Origin: Bin80 sp965209015 | Lineage (GTDB): Bacteria; Bacteroidota; Rhodothermia; Rhodothermales; Bin80 | Direction: 5' to 3' | NCBI GenBank assembly: GCA_965209015.1 | Contig: OZ242367.1 | Span: forward strand, 2,108,001-2,172,000 | Length of the DNA: 64,000 nucleotides | Shown: positions 8,101 to 18,457 of the stretch, piece after piece | Position numbering within the stretch: position 1 is the stretch's first letter | Layout: the number at the start of each line of letters is the position of its first letter | Translations under genes and position numbers: made by a program | The notes under the pieces: generated by a model | Seen by the model: only the letters and a program-made list of their open reading frames with translations | Databases searched by the model: none | Told to the model about the DNA's origin: nothing

Positions 8101-11100
8101 TTACGAATCAGTGGAAATATAAACATCGGGAGGCGGTAATTGATCCAGAGTAGAAGGGACGAATTGTAAGGTAATCCCTCTCGGAACAGCAACACGGATT
8201 GGAACACTCACCCGGCTTCGCGTAAAGACCAAGACCTCGGATCTACCCAACTCCTCCCCAGAATCACCAGAGACGATCACCTCTCCATAGAATGGAATTG
8301 ATTTAGTCTCCAACGAAATTACCACGGCCCCATCCATGATGGACTCCACAGAAGCCTGAAGCGAAGCTGGGCCAGAATCGGGAATGTAAACACCCGGAGC
8401 CTGGAACATAATACGAGCTGCCTGAACCGTAGTAGGTGACCGGCGCTGATCAATAAATTCACGAGGCGTAACAGTGAAATTGAACTGTGCAGCATACGCA
8501 CGTTCCTGCATTTGTACATTGTCTGAGATAGCGTAATATACCGGACGAGTTTCTCCAGGAGAGAGGAGAACGACCTTCGGATGTACAGTAACCTGAGTTG
8601 ACAGATCCTCCAGCGTCAACTCCTGATCGCTCACGCCCACAGAGAACCGATTCTCTTCGCGTGCCTCGCGATATCCAAATTCAGTGGATACCTCAACCTC
8701 CATCGGATGGATGGATGGATTAGTAAGTTCAAACGTGCCAGATCGGGTTTGTGGACTTAGCACGGCCACTTGGGGTTGGATACTGATGCGCTGATCCCAC
8801 TCCAGTGGTGCCTCAGTCCCAGGGGCAGCACGGAATTGGACACCATCCGGCCCTAATAATACCACTCGCCGCTGCGGCTCCACTATCAGCGCCACAGGAA
8901 CTGTGAACAACTGATCCAGCCCATTAACGGTCATTACTACCGAGACCTTCCCCGAATACTCTCCAGGATCTGCCTGAACCATGGAAATCTCTCCTCCGAT
9001 TCGCAGCACATGACAATCCCCAGGTGCCAACTGGGTTTGCACAATCCGACTGGCTTGATTATTAGCTGAAAACATAGTACAGGAGGGAGAGTAAGCAAAT
9101 CGGGGTAGTAACTCCAATTCTCTTCCCGAATCTACATTGCGCAGAATCGCCGATTCAAGTTGCTCTATGGAAACAGTTACACTATCCCTTGCCCGGATCA
9201 TCATCCGGCCCGCATGCGACTGTCCTGACTCGTAGACCAGTCCAGAGAGTTGCTCTGTGGCAGGATCCATCATTACGTCTCCATCCGGCCCTGCCACTCC
9301 ATAATCCAATTCGGAACTGGTGACCTCCACTTGATCTACCAACCCCTGCGATGGATCAAGCACAATCACGTTTACCGATACTTGGGCCGTTACTCCACGT
9401 TCCGCCGAAACCATGACTGTATATGGATAACTGGCCGAGTACACAAACTGACGCGTAGGTATATCAAATACTGGACTTCCCGTGGAAGGGTCTGATAGAC
9501 GCTCGGTTGGTGTCCACTGCCATACATACTCAAGCTCTTCTCCCTCAATGGTGGACACAGAACACTCAATCTGTTGCGGAGGCATCCCAACCATGAACAC
9601 TACTTCCTCAGGACACTCCAAGAAAATCGGATACTTTTCTACGGTCACGACCAGTGTTGTAGGATTCTGCGGTGGATCAACCTGACCCGCAAAAGCGGTG
9701 ACTTGATACGTGTATTCAACGGTTGGTAACTCCTGATCTACTGGAACATTAAACACCGGCATGGCGCTGTTAAGGTTTCCAGACAAAAGATCAAGTCCAT
9801 TCTCCGATGTCCAACGCCATACAAAATCTGGCAGCGGATTCTGGCTCGGGGGATTAAGTGAAGGCGTACAATTAAGTTCTACTGGTGGATCGCCAGTACG
9901 TACCCGTACATCCTCGCATTCAATTGAGAGGACGCGTCGTGGAAGGACAATGATTTCCACCGATTCGGGTTCAGATATATCGTAAAATGGTGCACTTGCC
10001 CGGATTTCATATTTATAATTCTCGGTATTCTCCACAACCCCCGGAGTGCGAAAAATCGGGGGAGCCCCTGATTCACCTGCAATCAGACGGTCTTCGGGGC
10101 CCTCTTGGAGTTGCCAAATCCAGGAAAGATCAGACACCTCTGGGTCTGAAATGGCACATCCCAATGGAAAGTTTGGATCCCCCGCATACAACTCAATTGG
10201 ACTCGTACATTCCATTGATAGAGCGCCTAAATTCTTCTCTACTGTCACCGTCAGCGTCTCTGGATCCTGAGGTGGATCAGTATTCTCTGCAGAAGCAGTA
10301 ACTTGATACACATACTCAACTGTCGGGGGATCCTGATCTTCAGGGACATTGAATATTGGCATAGCGCTGGTTAGGTCTCCCGACAGAAGATCTAAACCTT
10401 GATCTGATTGCCAACTCCACGAATAGGTTAGCGGTTCATCCCTGTGCGGAGCATCCAGGGATGGCGTACAGTTGAGTTCCACCGGTGGGTCACCTGTACG
10501 TACCTGTACATCTTCACATTCAATTGAGATGTCTGGACGCTCTAGGATTGTAATATTAACCTCTTCCCGATCGGTAAGCCCTTCCCCTCCATCTACATTT
10601 TCAGTCACCAGCACACCATACTGCCACTCAATGTCCTCTCCAACTTCTGGGGGTAGCATGATGACAAAGACAAATTCATTGGTCTGTTGATCCTCAAATA
10701 AATCAACTATCTGGGTTAGTGGGTCAATTGGAGTCTCATCTCCGCCCTCCGCCGACAGTGACCACACCAGGGATCCTTCTGGAGTATCCGTCAGACCACA
10801 CATAATCATTAACTCATCGGGAGTGTTTCCCTCATACTCTACATACGGGGATGGGTATGGATCTAAATTACACGAAACAGTGAAATCAGATGATACCCTG
10901 GCATTCTGGACATTCACCTTGAACTCGTTTTCCACCACCGAAACACCATCCGCTCCAAACACGCGAACCATTACGGTGAACGAAGTATCCCGGGAAACCT
11001 CAGGAACCGTGATCGTAGGCCAGTGGTCATGGAGACCTCGAGGGGTTAGTTCCGAGAAAAGTTGGATCCGAGGTGCTTCATCTGAGGTAATTGAGCATGG

Positions 11101-12000
11101 AAGATCCATCTGGACTCCCTCATACACCGTAATATCCTCACACAGGAGTCTCGGGGAACGATTCATAACATGCACCTCTACTTGCTGAGAGATCTCCTGT
11201 CCGGTGTCAGGGACTTGAGCAAATATTTCAAGCATCTGGACTGATGCAGATCCCTGAATCTCAGGTGCACGAACAAGATAGGAAAATTTTCCCTCACCAA
11301 GAATCTTCGTCTCGTTATACGGAGGCCAGTCAAACTCAACCCGATACGCTAAGAGCCCTTCTCCAGAAGGATGTAACCCGGTACATGGAATCTCAATTAA
11401 TTCTCCGCTTTCGACTGAAATACGAGACTCGCAGCGCAAAAATGGGGATTCATCAGACACCATATTCCTGCTACGAACTAATTCTTCCATTGCCTCTACT
11501 CTGTCTCTCTCATCCTCGAGTCCTTCCAGAGTAGTCCAAATCAATTCTCTTCGTCGTGAATCCATGTCTTCATGGCGAGGCTGCGAAGGCAACCCGTACC
11601 GGCCAGTCCGCTCAAGCTCTCTTAATATCCTATCCTTTGGCCCCAAAGATTCCGAACGCTGGTGATCCTGTATGGAAATAACCACGGTCGCCTGATGTAT
11701 GAGCTCACCCTCATGGTTAAAAACCAACCGGTCATATTCAAGTTGCCAAGGAAGTTCTTTGTTTTCAGGCGCATGGAAATGAGGCGAGGCATGCCCCGCA
11801 TCACTCAAATAGGTGAGCCAGGACGGATCGCGGCTCGTCCACTGATAAGTATATCCCCCCGTGTCAAGTTTACAATCAATCGCCCCGGAACTACCAGGAG
11901 ATACTTGAATACTTGAGGGGCAGGACCCGAGATGATCCTGAGCATGTACCATAACCGTCAGAATCATCCCCATAAAAATGCACGAGACTAACTTCATCAT
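8101..12000 (-). CDS. Giant multi-Ig-like protein with PapD-chaperone-like C-terminus
   Basis: From the ATG at 12000 the product is about 1299 residues and starts with a signal peptide (LVSCIFMGMILTVMVHAQ). Eight modules of about 100 residues follow. Each opens with a twin-cysteine signature, Cys about 14-25 residues from Cys with a Gly or Glu-Gly between, for example ECEDVQVRTG...LNC, and carries Ig/PKD-like strands with YxYxVTAxA. Two modules are nearly identical. The last roughly 330 residues resemble periplasmic pilus chaperones: SGTFELTNPSIHPMEVEV, then VHPKVVLLSPGETRPVYY, matching the PapD N-terminal pattern. It heads the operon containing an usher-like barrel. An upstream start at 12054 would spoil the signal peptide. 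Confidence 0.65.
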   Translation of the reverse strand: MMKLVSCIFMGMILTVMVHAQDHLGSCPSSIQVSPGSSGAIDCKLDTGGYTYQWTSRDPSWLTYLSDAGHASPHFHAPENKELPWQLEYDRLVFNHEGELIHQATVVISIQDHQRSESLGPKDRILRELERTGRYGLPSQPRHEDMDSRRRELIWTTLEGLEDERDRVEAMEELVRSRNMVSDESPFLRCESRISVESGELIEIPCTGLHPSGEGLLAYRVEFDWPPYNETKILGEGKFSYLVRAPEIQGSASVQMLEIFAQVPDTGQEISQQVEVHVMNRSPRLLCEDITVYEGVQMDLPCSITSDEAPRIQLFSELTPRGLHDHWPTITVPEVSRDTSFTVMVRVFGADGVSVVENEFKVNVQNARVSSDFTVSCNLDPYPSPYVEYEGNTPDELMIMCGLTDTPEGSLVWSLSAEGGDETPIDPLTQIVDLFEDQQTNEFVFVIMLPPEVGEDIEWQYGVLVTENVDGGEGLTDREEVNITILERPDISIECEDVQVRTGDPPVELNCTPSLDAPHRDEPLTYSWSWQSDQGLDLLSGDLTSAMPIFNVPEDQDPPTVEYVYQVTASAENTDPPQDPETLTVTVEKNLGALSMECTSPIELYAGDPNFPLGCAISDPEVSDLSWIWQLQEGPEDRLIAGESGAPPIFRTPGVVENTENYKYEIRASAPFYDISEPESVEIIVLPRRVLSIECEDVRVRTGDPPVELNCTPSLNPPSQNPLPDFVWRWTSENGLDLLSGNLNSAMPVFNVPVDQELPTVEYTYQVTAFAGQVDPPQNPTTLVVTVEKYPIFLECPEEVVFMVGMPPQQIECSVSTIEGEELEYVWQWTPTERLSDPSTGSPVFDIPTRQFVYSASYPYTVMVSAERGVTAQVSVNVIVLDPSQGLVDQVEVTSSELDYGVAGPDGDVMMDPATEQLSGLVYESGQSHAGRMMIRARDSVTVSIEQLESAILRNVDSGRELELLPRFAYSPSCTMFSANNQASRIVQTQLAPGDCHVLRIGGEISMVQADPGEYSGKVSVVMTVNGLDQLFTVPVALIVEPQRRVVLLGPDGVQFRAAPGTEAPLEWDQRISIQPQVAVLSPQTRSGTFELTNPSIHPMEVEVSTEFGYREAREENRFSVGVSDQELTLEDLSTQVTVHPKVVLLSPGETRPVYYAISDNVQMQERAYAAQFNFTVTPREFIDQRRSPTTVQAARIMFQAPGVYIPDSGPASLQASVESIMDGAVVISLETKSIPFYGEVIVSGDSGEELGRSEVLVFTRSRVSVPIRVAVPRGITLQFVPSTLDQLPPPDVYISTDS
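9638..10541 (-). repeat. Duplicated Ig-like modules inside the giant operon protein
   Basis: Segments of roughly 300 bp at about 10226-10541 and 9638-9936 encode near-identical modules. Both have ECED-V-VRTGDPPVELNC, then GLDLLSG and SAMP-FNVP, ending in VTVEK. A divergent module lies between them. The pattern indicates recent intragenic duplication of one repeat unit. Confidence 0.8.
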
Positions 12001-12070
12001 CTCAGAAGATCTTCGCCTGAGTTTTAGTTGAACTATAATTGAAACGGAATCCATTAGCCAGATTGAGTGC

Positions 12071-12099
12071 GTCTATAGACCTTAGGCTTAAATTTAAGC
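12071..12099. promoter_or_regulatory. Paired perfect palindromes upstream of the eight-gene operon
   Basis: GTCTATAGAC (12071-12080) and GCTTAAATTTAAGC (12086-12099) are both perfect inverted repeats. They lie 71-99 bp upstream of the ATG at 12000, in the only plausible promoter region of the operon. Single palindromes of this size occur by chance a few times in 64 kb; two adjacent ones in a promoter are more suggestive of operators. Confidence 0.35.
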
Positions 12100-13113
12100 G
12101 GAAAATACAAATCAACGAAAAACTATGATTCTTGGATTTTAGACTTAGATGGCATTTATCATATCCATAACAAATATTGGTAATGATTTAGAATAATCTG
12201 TTACGTTAGGTACTGTTCAAGTAGCCCCTAATCAATCAGAAGTTGAAGACAACTGATTTGTGTATAGTCAGCAGATCATATCCCACAATGCACATTCACA
12301 CAAAAAAACATAATTCGGTAAAACCGTGTTCTAAAAATCGGGTTCCTCTCTTTGGGCAGACCTCCCCGAACACATTTTATTTTCATTCAAGGTCAGAAAA
12401 GATTATCCCCGTTAGTGCCGTGGAGTAGTTTCAGTATCCAGTGGACTACCTACCGAGCATCTGGTCATTCCGAGATTACAACGTACTAATTGCTTGTACT
12501 TGAATGATCATGTTTTTGGTTCCTTTTTAGATGCACTTCTTGACGGATAATTCTGTCCAAGTCACCGTTTCATGTACTAATGCTTTAACAAGTGTATGCC
12601 CTCGTTAGCCTCCATGGTTTGTGCGGTAGTTACCGAGACTTGTGGTCCTTGCTTCATGCGTGGGGGATATCCAACCTGACGGTGCACGTTAAGGCTATCC
12701 GTGATCAGATCTCCAACCCAAGCGAACGAAATTTGAGTCGGCCATTGTCTACTTGAATGAGAGACTCGCGCTCCCACAACGGATGAAAGACTTTAAAAAG
12801 ATACAGCAGCGGATTGGTCGCATCAAGGAGAAATACCAAAGCGGTGGCCGATCAATAGGAAGTCAAGGTGACGAAAAAAGATACAAGAGACCGCCAAAAA
12901 TGGAGTCAGATATGGGTTCCAGTCAAAAGGGTTTTCTGAGAATCCCTTCCAACGGAGGGAACCGCCGACCTTTGCGAAAAAATCCACTACAATGACAAAG
13001 TTGCGTATTGTTTCAAACTGTACGGTTCTTTCATCCCATATTGATGAAAATCCCCTATCTACATGAGAGAACAGAAATCGGTGTGTTTCACTGGAACAGG
13101 AACGATTATCCGG
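12100..13113. other. 1-kb gene-free stretch, possible transposase remnant near 12753-12995
   Basis: No intact gene is visible. The plus-strand open frame at 12753-12995 encodes a lysine/arginine-rich stretch (RMKDFKKIQQRIGRIKEKY) reminiscent of the helical part of some DDE transposases. It breaks into other frames after about 30 codons, so it is at best a fossil. The rest shows no motif I can name. Confidence 0.3.
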
Positions 13114-14178
13114 CTACCGTAGAACATCTAACCGCATCATTCTTAATGTGATCGTACCAGATCCAATCATGATGATTCCAGTTACTCCTGCATCGGGAGC
13201 CTCCCCGTGTCCATGTACCACCATCTTTCCGTCAACATATCCTCGAAAATGAGTCCGATCAGCCACAACTCTATATTCACTTAGCCCCGAAAGGGATTGC
13301 GGGATAACGGTTCTTTCCAGTACTTCCTCTTCCCCTCTGACTGATGCACCAAGACGAAGGATTGACCCGTCCATGTCCATGAAATGATACGATAGACTGT
13401 CCTGCACATGGTGTAATAAACGTACCGTCCCATCAAAATTAGAACGATCCATCTCCGCTAAAAATTCGATGTCCGAAACCGGACTTCCATAGGTAATCAT
13501 CAGAGGAGACTGCCTTACAGTCAACCCTAAGAGAGAATTGTCGGCAGAATCAAGAATTGTTTCGGCAATCAAGTCTCCTTGAATCACTTCAAAGATGGTT
13601 TCAAATGTGTTCGCTGCATTAATACCCGCACTCCATGCCCATTCACCATCTTCCGCAAGCCCAGAAAACGCCGGAAGTCCACCTATTCTCAATAACTCTC
13701 TTTCCTTTTCCCGTAAGACAGTTGCCATAGAGTCAACCATTGCAATGCCTACCCCTTGCTCATAGACCAAACGCCCCCCAAGCGAGGAAGTCTGAACTAA
13801 GGGTAGAAGTCCAATTCCTCCTACGATGGCCAGAGGAACCCAGAATACCAAACGAAATGACATCCACCAGAGCAAGACTCTCACTGCACCATAAATGAGA
13901 AAAAACCACATCGTTAACTCAGCGACATTTTCATGATCCGCCAAGATGGAATTTGCCTGACCTGAGATGTTCACTGTCTCCACAGCAGACTCGCCCGAAA
14001 CTACGGCTCCAATCGTTCCAAGTGCACCAAGAACATACAGAATAGTAGCTACTCGCGGGAGAATCGAAATTCGTTGCAGAAACAAGGCCATGATATCTAC
14101 AACAAAAGCGACCATGATCAGGGCAATTGGAAAGTGCACCATCATGGGGTGCATGTTAGGTATCCACTCTGGAAGCAT
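13114..14178 (-). CDS. DUF2231 membrane protein with C-terminal LamG-like domain
   Basis: The 354-residue protein opens with HPMMVHFPIALIMVAFVVD, the hallmark of the DUF2231 membrane domain (four spans in residues about 10-150, with conserved histidines). The C-terminal 190 residues form a soluble beta-rich domain resembling concanavalin/LamG-type laminin G folds (LSEYRVVADRTHFRGYVDGK). DUF2231 domains often occur with haem or electron-transfer proteins; that is family knowledge, not shown here. It lies 5 bp after copA on the same strand, so a shared role in metal handling is plausible but unproven. Confidence 0.75.
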   Translation of the reverse strand: MLPEWIPNMHPMMVHFPIALIMVAFVVDIMALFLQRISILPRVATILYVLGALGTIGAVVSGESAVETVNISGQANSILADHENVAELTMWFFLIYGAVRVLLWWMSFRLVFWVPLAIVGGIGLLPLVQTSSLGGRLVYEQGVGIAMVDSMATVLREKERELLRIGGLPAFSGLAEDGEWAWSAGINAANTFETIFEVIQGDLIAETILDSADNSLLGLTVRQSPLMITYGSPVSDIEFLAEMDRSNFDGTVRLLHHVQDSLSYHFMDMDGSILRLGASVRGEEEVLERTVIPQSLSGLSEYRVVADRTHFRGYVDGKMVVHGHGEAPDAGVTGIIMIGSGTITLRMMRLDVLR

Positions 14179-14183
14179 CGTAA

Positions 14184-16517
14184 CTATTCGTTTTTGACAT
14201 TCAGGGCCATGCGCAATCGCAGGCTGTTGAGAAGGACAGATAGACTTGATAGAGTCATGGCTAAGGATGCTAACATAGGATTGAGTAGCATTCCGAATAC
14301 CCCGTAAAGGGCGCCAGCAGCGATGGGAATACTGAGTGAATTATACACAAATGCAAAAAATAGATTTTGCCGAATTGTACGCATTGCCTTCCTACCAACT
14401 TTGATCGTTTCTGCGACCGTACGAAGATCTTCGCGGAGGAGGGTCACATCTGCAGTCTCTACAGCAACCTGAGTGCCAGATCCAATTGCAATTCCAACAT
14501 CTGCCTTCGCAAGCGCAGGTGCATCATTAATACCATCCCCCACCATGGCTACGACGGAACCGCTCAAGCCCAGTTCTTCAATATACTCCAGCTTACCCTC
14601 GGGTGTGACACCAGCTTGGACATCACTGATGCCAAGTGCTGTTCCTGCTTCCGATGCATTCAATTCAGAATCTCCTGTAAGCACTGAAATCTTGAGCCCC
14701 AGCCGATCTAATTGCGCCACTGCATCTCTGGAATTACTTCGCAGGGGATCTGAAATCGAAAATTGGCCAACCCATTTCCTATCAATAGCAACATGTACCC
14801 TAGCGTCCTTGGTGGCAGCAGATGGAAGAGGAATTTCGTTTTGGGTCAAGAATTCTGCACTACCTACTGATACAGGGGTACGACCAATTTCCCCACGAAT
14901 ACCGTGTCCCGGTACCATGGTGACCTTTTCCACCGGATTAAAATCAACATTTTCCTGCTTCGCCTTGGCAACGATAGCTTCCGCCAAGGGATGTAGAGAG
15001 TGAACTTCTAGTGAAGCAGCGGTCTGTAATACTTCGGTAGGAGAGAAATCTTCAATGGCTTGAATTGCCTCAACTTTTGGCTTCCCCGTAGTGAGTGTTC
15101 CGGTCTTATCGAAAACAATATGTGTGATCTTGCTGATTCGCTCCAGAGCATCTCCTCCCTTAAAGAGGATGCCCCTGCGAGCGCCAGCACCCGTGGCAAC
15201 AACCACCGCAGCGGGAGTAGCCAGTCCCAGTGCACAGGGACATGCAATAATCAATACCGATACGAACGTAGTCAATGCGTGCTCTAAGTCCCACCCTGCG
15301 AGAATCCATATGAAGCCGGTTAAGACCGCGATGATCAGTACAATTGGTACAAAAATCCCTGACACCTTATCAGCGAGTTTTTGAATAGGTGCCTTCCGCC
15401 CCTGCGCCTCCTCTGTAAGCTTCACGATTTGTTGTAGTACCGTGTCACTACCAGTATGAGTTACACGAATCGTGAGAGAACCTTCGGTATTCAATGTGCC
15501 TCCCACAACGGAATCTCCCGCTGACTTTGCAACCGGAAGAGACTCCCCCGTTAACATACTCTCATCTATCACACCGTTTCCTTGGATCACCTCTCCATCA
15601 ACAGAAATCTGATCTCCAGGTCGGATGATAACCAGATCTCCAACCTTAACATCCTCAATAGGTAGATCTGTTACATTTGATCCCCTAAGGACCCGAGCAA
15701 TGGGTACCTGGAGTTGCATAAGTGCTTCAATGGCTGACCCGGTCTGAGCCATTGCACGCGTTTCAAGGAACTGTCCAACCAGAACTAATGCCACAATGAC
15801 CGCTGAGGCCTCAAAATAGACGGATACAGTAGAATCAAACCAGGCAGGAACAATTGTAACGATCGTACTATATATCCATGCAGTTGCTACCCCGATAGTA
15901 ATCAGCGTATACATATTGAACACGCCCCGGGTGAGAGCAACCCATGCAGATTTGAAGAATTCTGCCCCACAGTAAAACACCACTGGGGTTGCTATCGCTA
16001 GAAGTGCAACATGAGAGACTACCCCAGACATGGATAGAATCATCAAAATTGCTGCGCCTGATCCGGCAACTATTAATCGGACATACTTACCCCTTGAGGG
16101 TTGAGATTGATTATCCGATGAACGAGAATACTCTGGAAATATCGCCAGAAGGGTTTCGACCTGAACCAATCCAGCGATCCACGAGAGCTTCAGTGCATTA
16201 TTTAATATCTTTCCGTGAACCTGAGGTCCAATTTCATTGCAACGCGCGTCAATACTCTCCTGACTAAGGTCAATTGGCCCATTTCGGGGATGCAACACTA
16301 ACTCTGTGCGGGCAATGTCATATCCCGCATCTTGAATCACCCCTACGACAGTTTCCAGAGATGGCCCTTCAATATATGCTTCATGCGTGGCGATATTAAC
16401 ATGTACATGCGTGGCTTCTGGAAGCTGGTTCAATTTACGCTCTAATCCAGCAGCACAGGAAGCACAGTGCATTCCAGACACGGGGAGTGTGAGTCGGGAA
16501 CTTGGAAAATTCATCAA
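14184..16517 (-). CDS. copA: Copper-translocating P-type ATPase
   Basis: The 777-residue inner-membrane P1B-type ATPase has one N-terminal heavy-metal domain (GMHCASC, residues 15-21). TGES (323-326) is the actuator loop. CPC at 426-428 in the metal-binding transmembrane helix is the Cu(I) signature. DKTGTLT starts at Asp470, the phosphorylated residue. The family HP pair is at 509-510 and GDGINDAP at 660-667. It should export Cu(I) from the cytoplasm using ATP. All catalytic motifs are intact and the length is normal. It is the first gene of a two-gene unit with the DUF2231 protein. A short inverted repeat upstream may be the operator. Confidence 0.93.
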   Translation of the reverse strand: MMNFPSSRLTLPVSGMHCASCAAGLERKLNQLPEATHVHVNIATHEAYIEGPSLETVVGVIQDAGYDIARTELVLHPRNGPIDLSQESIDARCNEIGPQVHGKILNNALKLSWIAGLVQVETLLAIFPEYSRSSDNQSQPSRGKYVRLIVAGSGAAILMILSMSGVVSHVALLAIATPVVFYCGAEFFKSAWVALTRGVFNMYTLITIGVATAWIYSTIVTIVPAWFDSTVSVYFEASAVIVALVLVGQFLETRAMAQTGSAIEALMQLQVPIARVLRGSNVTDLPIEDVKVGDLVIIRPGDQISVDGEVIQGNGVIDESMLTGESLPVAKSAGDSVVGGTLNTEGSLTIRVTHTGSDTVLQQIVKLTEEAQGRKAPIQKLADKVSGIFVPIVLIIAVLTGFIWILAGWDLEHALTTFVSVLIIACPCALGLATPAAVVVATGAGARRGILFKGGDALERISKITHIVFDKTGTLTTGKPKVEAIQAIEDFSPTEVLQTAASLEVHSLHPLAEAIVAKAKQENVDFNPVEKVTMVPGHGIRGEIGRTPVSVGSAEFLTQNEIPLPSAATKDARVHVAIDRKWVGQFSISDPLRSNSRDAVAQLDRLGLKISVLTGDSELNASEAGTALGISDVQAGVTPEGKLEYIEELGLSGSVVAMVGDGINDAPALAKADVGIAIGSGTQVAVETADVTLLREDLRTVAETIKVGRKAMRTIRQNLFFAFVYNSLSIPIAAGALYGVFGMLLNPMLASLAMTLSSLSVLLNSLRLRMALNVKNE

Positions 16518-16553
16518 CTATTGTGGCAACTGGTTCAAGTTATTGTCAATGCC

Positions 16554-16568
16554 GCACTTTTACAGTGC
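16554..16568. promoter_or_regulatory. Inverted repeat upstream of copA
   Basis: GCACT-TTTAC-AGTGC forms two 5-bp arms around a 5-base centre, 37 bp upstream of the copA start. Copper ATPase genes are usually metal-regulated, so this is a candidate operator. No regulator gene is adjacent, and the arms are short enough to be chance. Confidence 0.3.
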
Positions 16569-17684
16569 CTTTACCAATTGATATCTGCTTTAGTATTTCT
16601 CTGTACATCTCCAGAGAAGAGTAAAATAATTTTTCTGTATGTTACCCTAAGGCACGTTGAGATCTTAGTACATCACTGATCAGAGACTCTACGTCCTTGG
16701 ATCATCTTGTCTTCCAACCACTTACAATCTTGAAGATTTATTCCTCAAAGGTTCAGAGATTGACCAATCTGGACATCGAAACTTCGGCCAAATTCTTAGT
16801 ACTCCGATAGTATTGACCCGATGAGTAAACTTCTGCTTCTCACGAGTGAAATAATCCCGGTTGATTACATGTGTATCTCGTATGGACACTTCAGGTTTCC
16901 TATGGGGTGCCTCAACGGCATTGATTAAACCTTAGGTTCAGAAATAACTGTACCATGAAAAGGTCTCAACCATAACAGGTTGGAGAGAGTTATGTTTAAC
17001 CCCCAATTTATTCTACCAGCTTCAGCAGACCGCAAAAATTGCGCTCGAGATGCTCTCTGATTCATGCATACCCGTTTTCTCCCCTGCTGTGAACCTAACT
17101 TTCTTAGGAGACTCTTTCAAAAATGACTATTTTGCCCTCCAAGTCAACACCTACCCTACCTGTCAAAGTCAGAAATTGTCGGACATTCTAGTCCAAGAAG
17201 TAGAGTCAAGGAACTGGTGCGGTTCTATTCGGATTGGGACTACTTACTGTTTTTCCCATATCTTTGCGCCATACGTCCTTCCAGTCCCTTGGTCTCCATC
17301 CAGATCATGCTCACCGGACCTGTTACCATCCGCAGGTTCTGACTATTATTTCGCATATTCTGGATACCTTGTATGCCGTTCGTTTGACGATCCTAATAGT
17401 ATGCGGAACAGACTCTTTGTTCAACTGACTCGCTCCTCGCTCCATCCTTTTTGCGACTCTTTCACTTTTACATGTGGAGATATTAGACGCTCTGGCAATT
17501 GTGTCTGAAATTAGGCCAATATTAAGACAGAATTGGCACCAGAGAGACGGAAGAATCAGAGCACAAAATCACTATCTTTTCAGGGGGGTATGGGTATATG
17601 TGGATTAAGTGCGAAAATCTTTTTTTTGAGGAGAATTTATCAGGGATTGTATTTCAACGGTTTGACAAGAACCCCCATGATCTC
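16569..17684. other. Gene-free stretch, probably decayed sequence
   Basis: About 1.1 kb without a gene. Open frames around 17050-17508 have no motif and biased composition (Ser/Cys/Pro-rich), as expected from non-coding reading. It continues into a cluster of recognisable minus-strand gene remnants (17685-18967). Confidence 0.4.
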
Positions 17685-17951
17685 TCAAATAAACAGTCCG
17701 AAAATTCCACTGAGTCCCAGCGGAACTATAACCGAACCTGTTAACCCTGAAAAAATACCATATACATCTTTCCCTGCTCCATCATGTGCTCTGCAATATG
17801 AGGATCCTCTGTGTCCCAGTCTCGCCATTTAGCGTTCATGTCTTGGGCTATGACGTTGATTAGACGCTTTAATCTGCCACAGTTCCGCTCCAAGTATTTC
17901 CAGGTACTCACGTTGCTCTATGCGGTTAGGTAGCACCTCCGCTAAGTGCAT
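17685..17951 (-). pseudogene. Frameshifted small membrane protein remnant
   Basis: Reading the minus strand from the ATG at 17951, three frames join into one sensible protein. HLAEVLPNRIEQREYLEILG leads to ELWQ. A shift then gives KRLINVIAQDMNAKWRDWD and TEDPHIAEHMMEQGK. A second shift gives DVYGIFSGLTGSVIVPLGLS and IFGLFI, then stop at 17685. The last part is a hydrophobic hairpin. The continuity of protein-like sequence across two frameshifts indicates a decayed gene. The first frame is open further upstream (to about 18080), so the start is uncertain. Family unknown. Confidence 0.45.
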
Positions 17952-18133
17952 TTTATCGGATGCTGTCCCCGATCTCGTTGCTAGGTTTTGGTATCCTCCA
18001 CGGGTGTACCGATGATAGTCCCTAGACCGTATCCGCCATAATTGGATCCTTCTTTGCGGGGAGGGGCTTTCGGCTTTATATTGGTAATGTGGAGAGATAG
18101 AGCATTCCGTATTTGTTAGCGTATTACGGAAAA

Positions 18134-18457
18134 TTAGGTTAGGACATAAAGAAGGTCTTCATCCATAGGCTTTACGACCGTTCCACGCTCGATCGTGTTC
18201 CCTATGTGAACGGCTAACGCTTTGTCTGGGTGGAGCGGATATAAATTCCATTCCAGGGATAACATAAGTGCGTTTGTCTTTGCCTGATAAAAGTTAATTT
18301 TGGCAATACTAGTAAAGGCTTTCCACGCGACTGGATGGACTTTCTTTGGTCTTTTTAGATTGACCAACTTCCATGTATTATTATCCCTGTATTCCGCTCG
18401 AACCACAGGTTGGGGATGATGCCTTGTTGCGATATTCACGGCTAGCTCAACGGTCAT
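18134..18457 (-). pseudogene. Unknown protein, member of a decayed minus-strand operon
   Basis: A 107-codon open frame starts at an ATG that overlaps the preceding remnant's stop (ATGA at 18457-18454). Translational coupling of this kind is typical of real operons. The product (RPKKVHPVAWKAFTSIAKIN and so on) is charged and shows no motif I recognise. It may be intact, but its neighbours on both sides are broken, so I class it with the remnants. Confidence 0.4.

Noticed and set aside
12753..12995. Transposase gene
   Set aside because: Only about 30 residues look transposase-like and the frame breaks; kept only as a weak remark in the gap entry.
17050..17508. 152-codon plus-strand open frame in the gap
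   Set aside because: Ser/Cys/Pro-rich, without motif, start signal or partner; composition like non-coding DNA.
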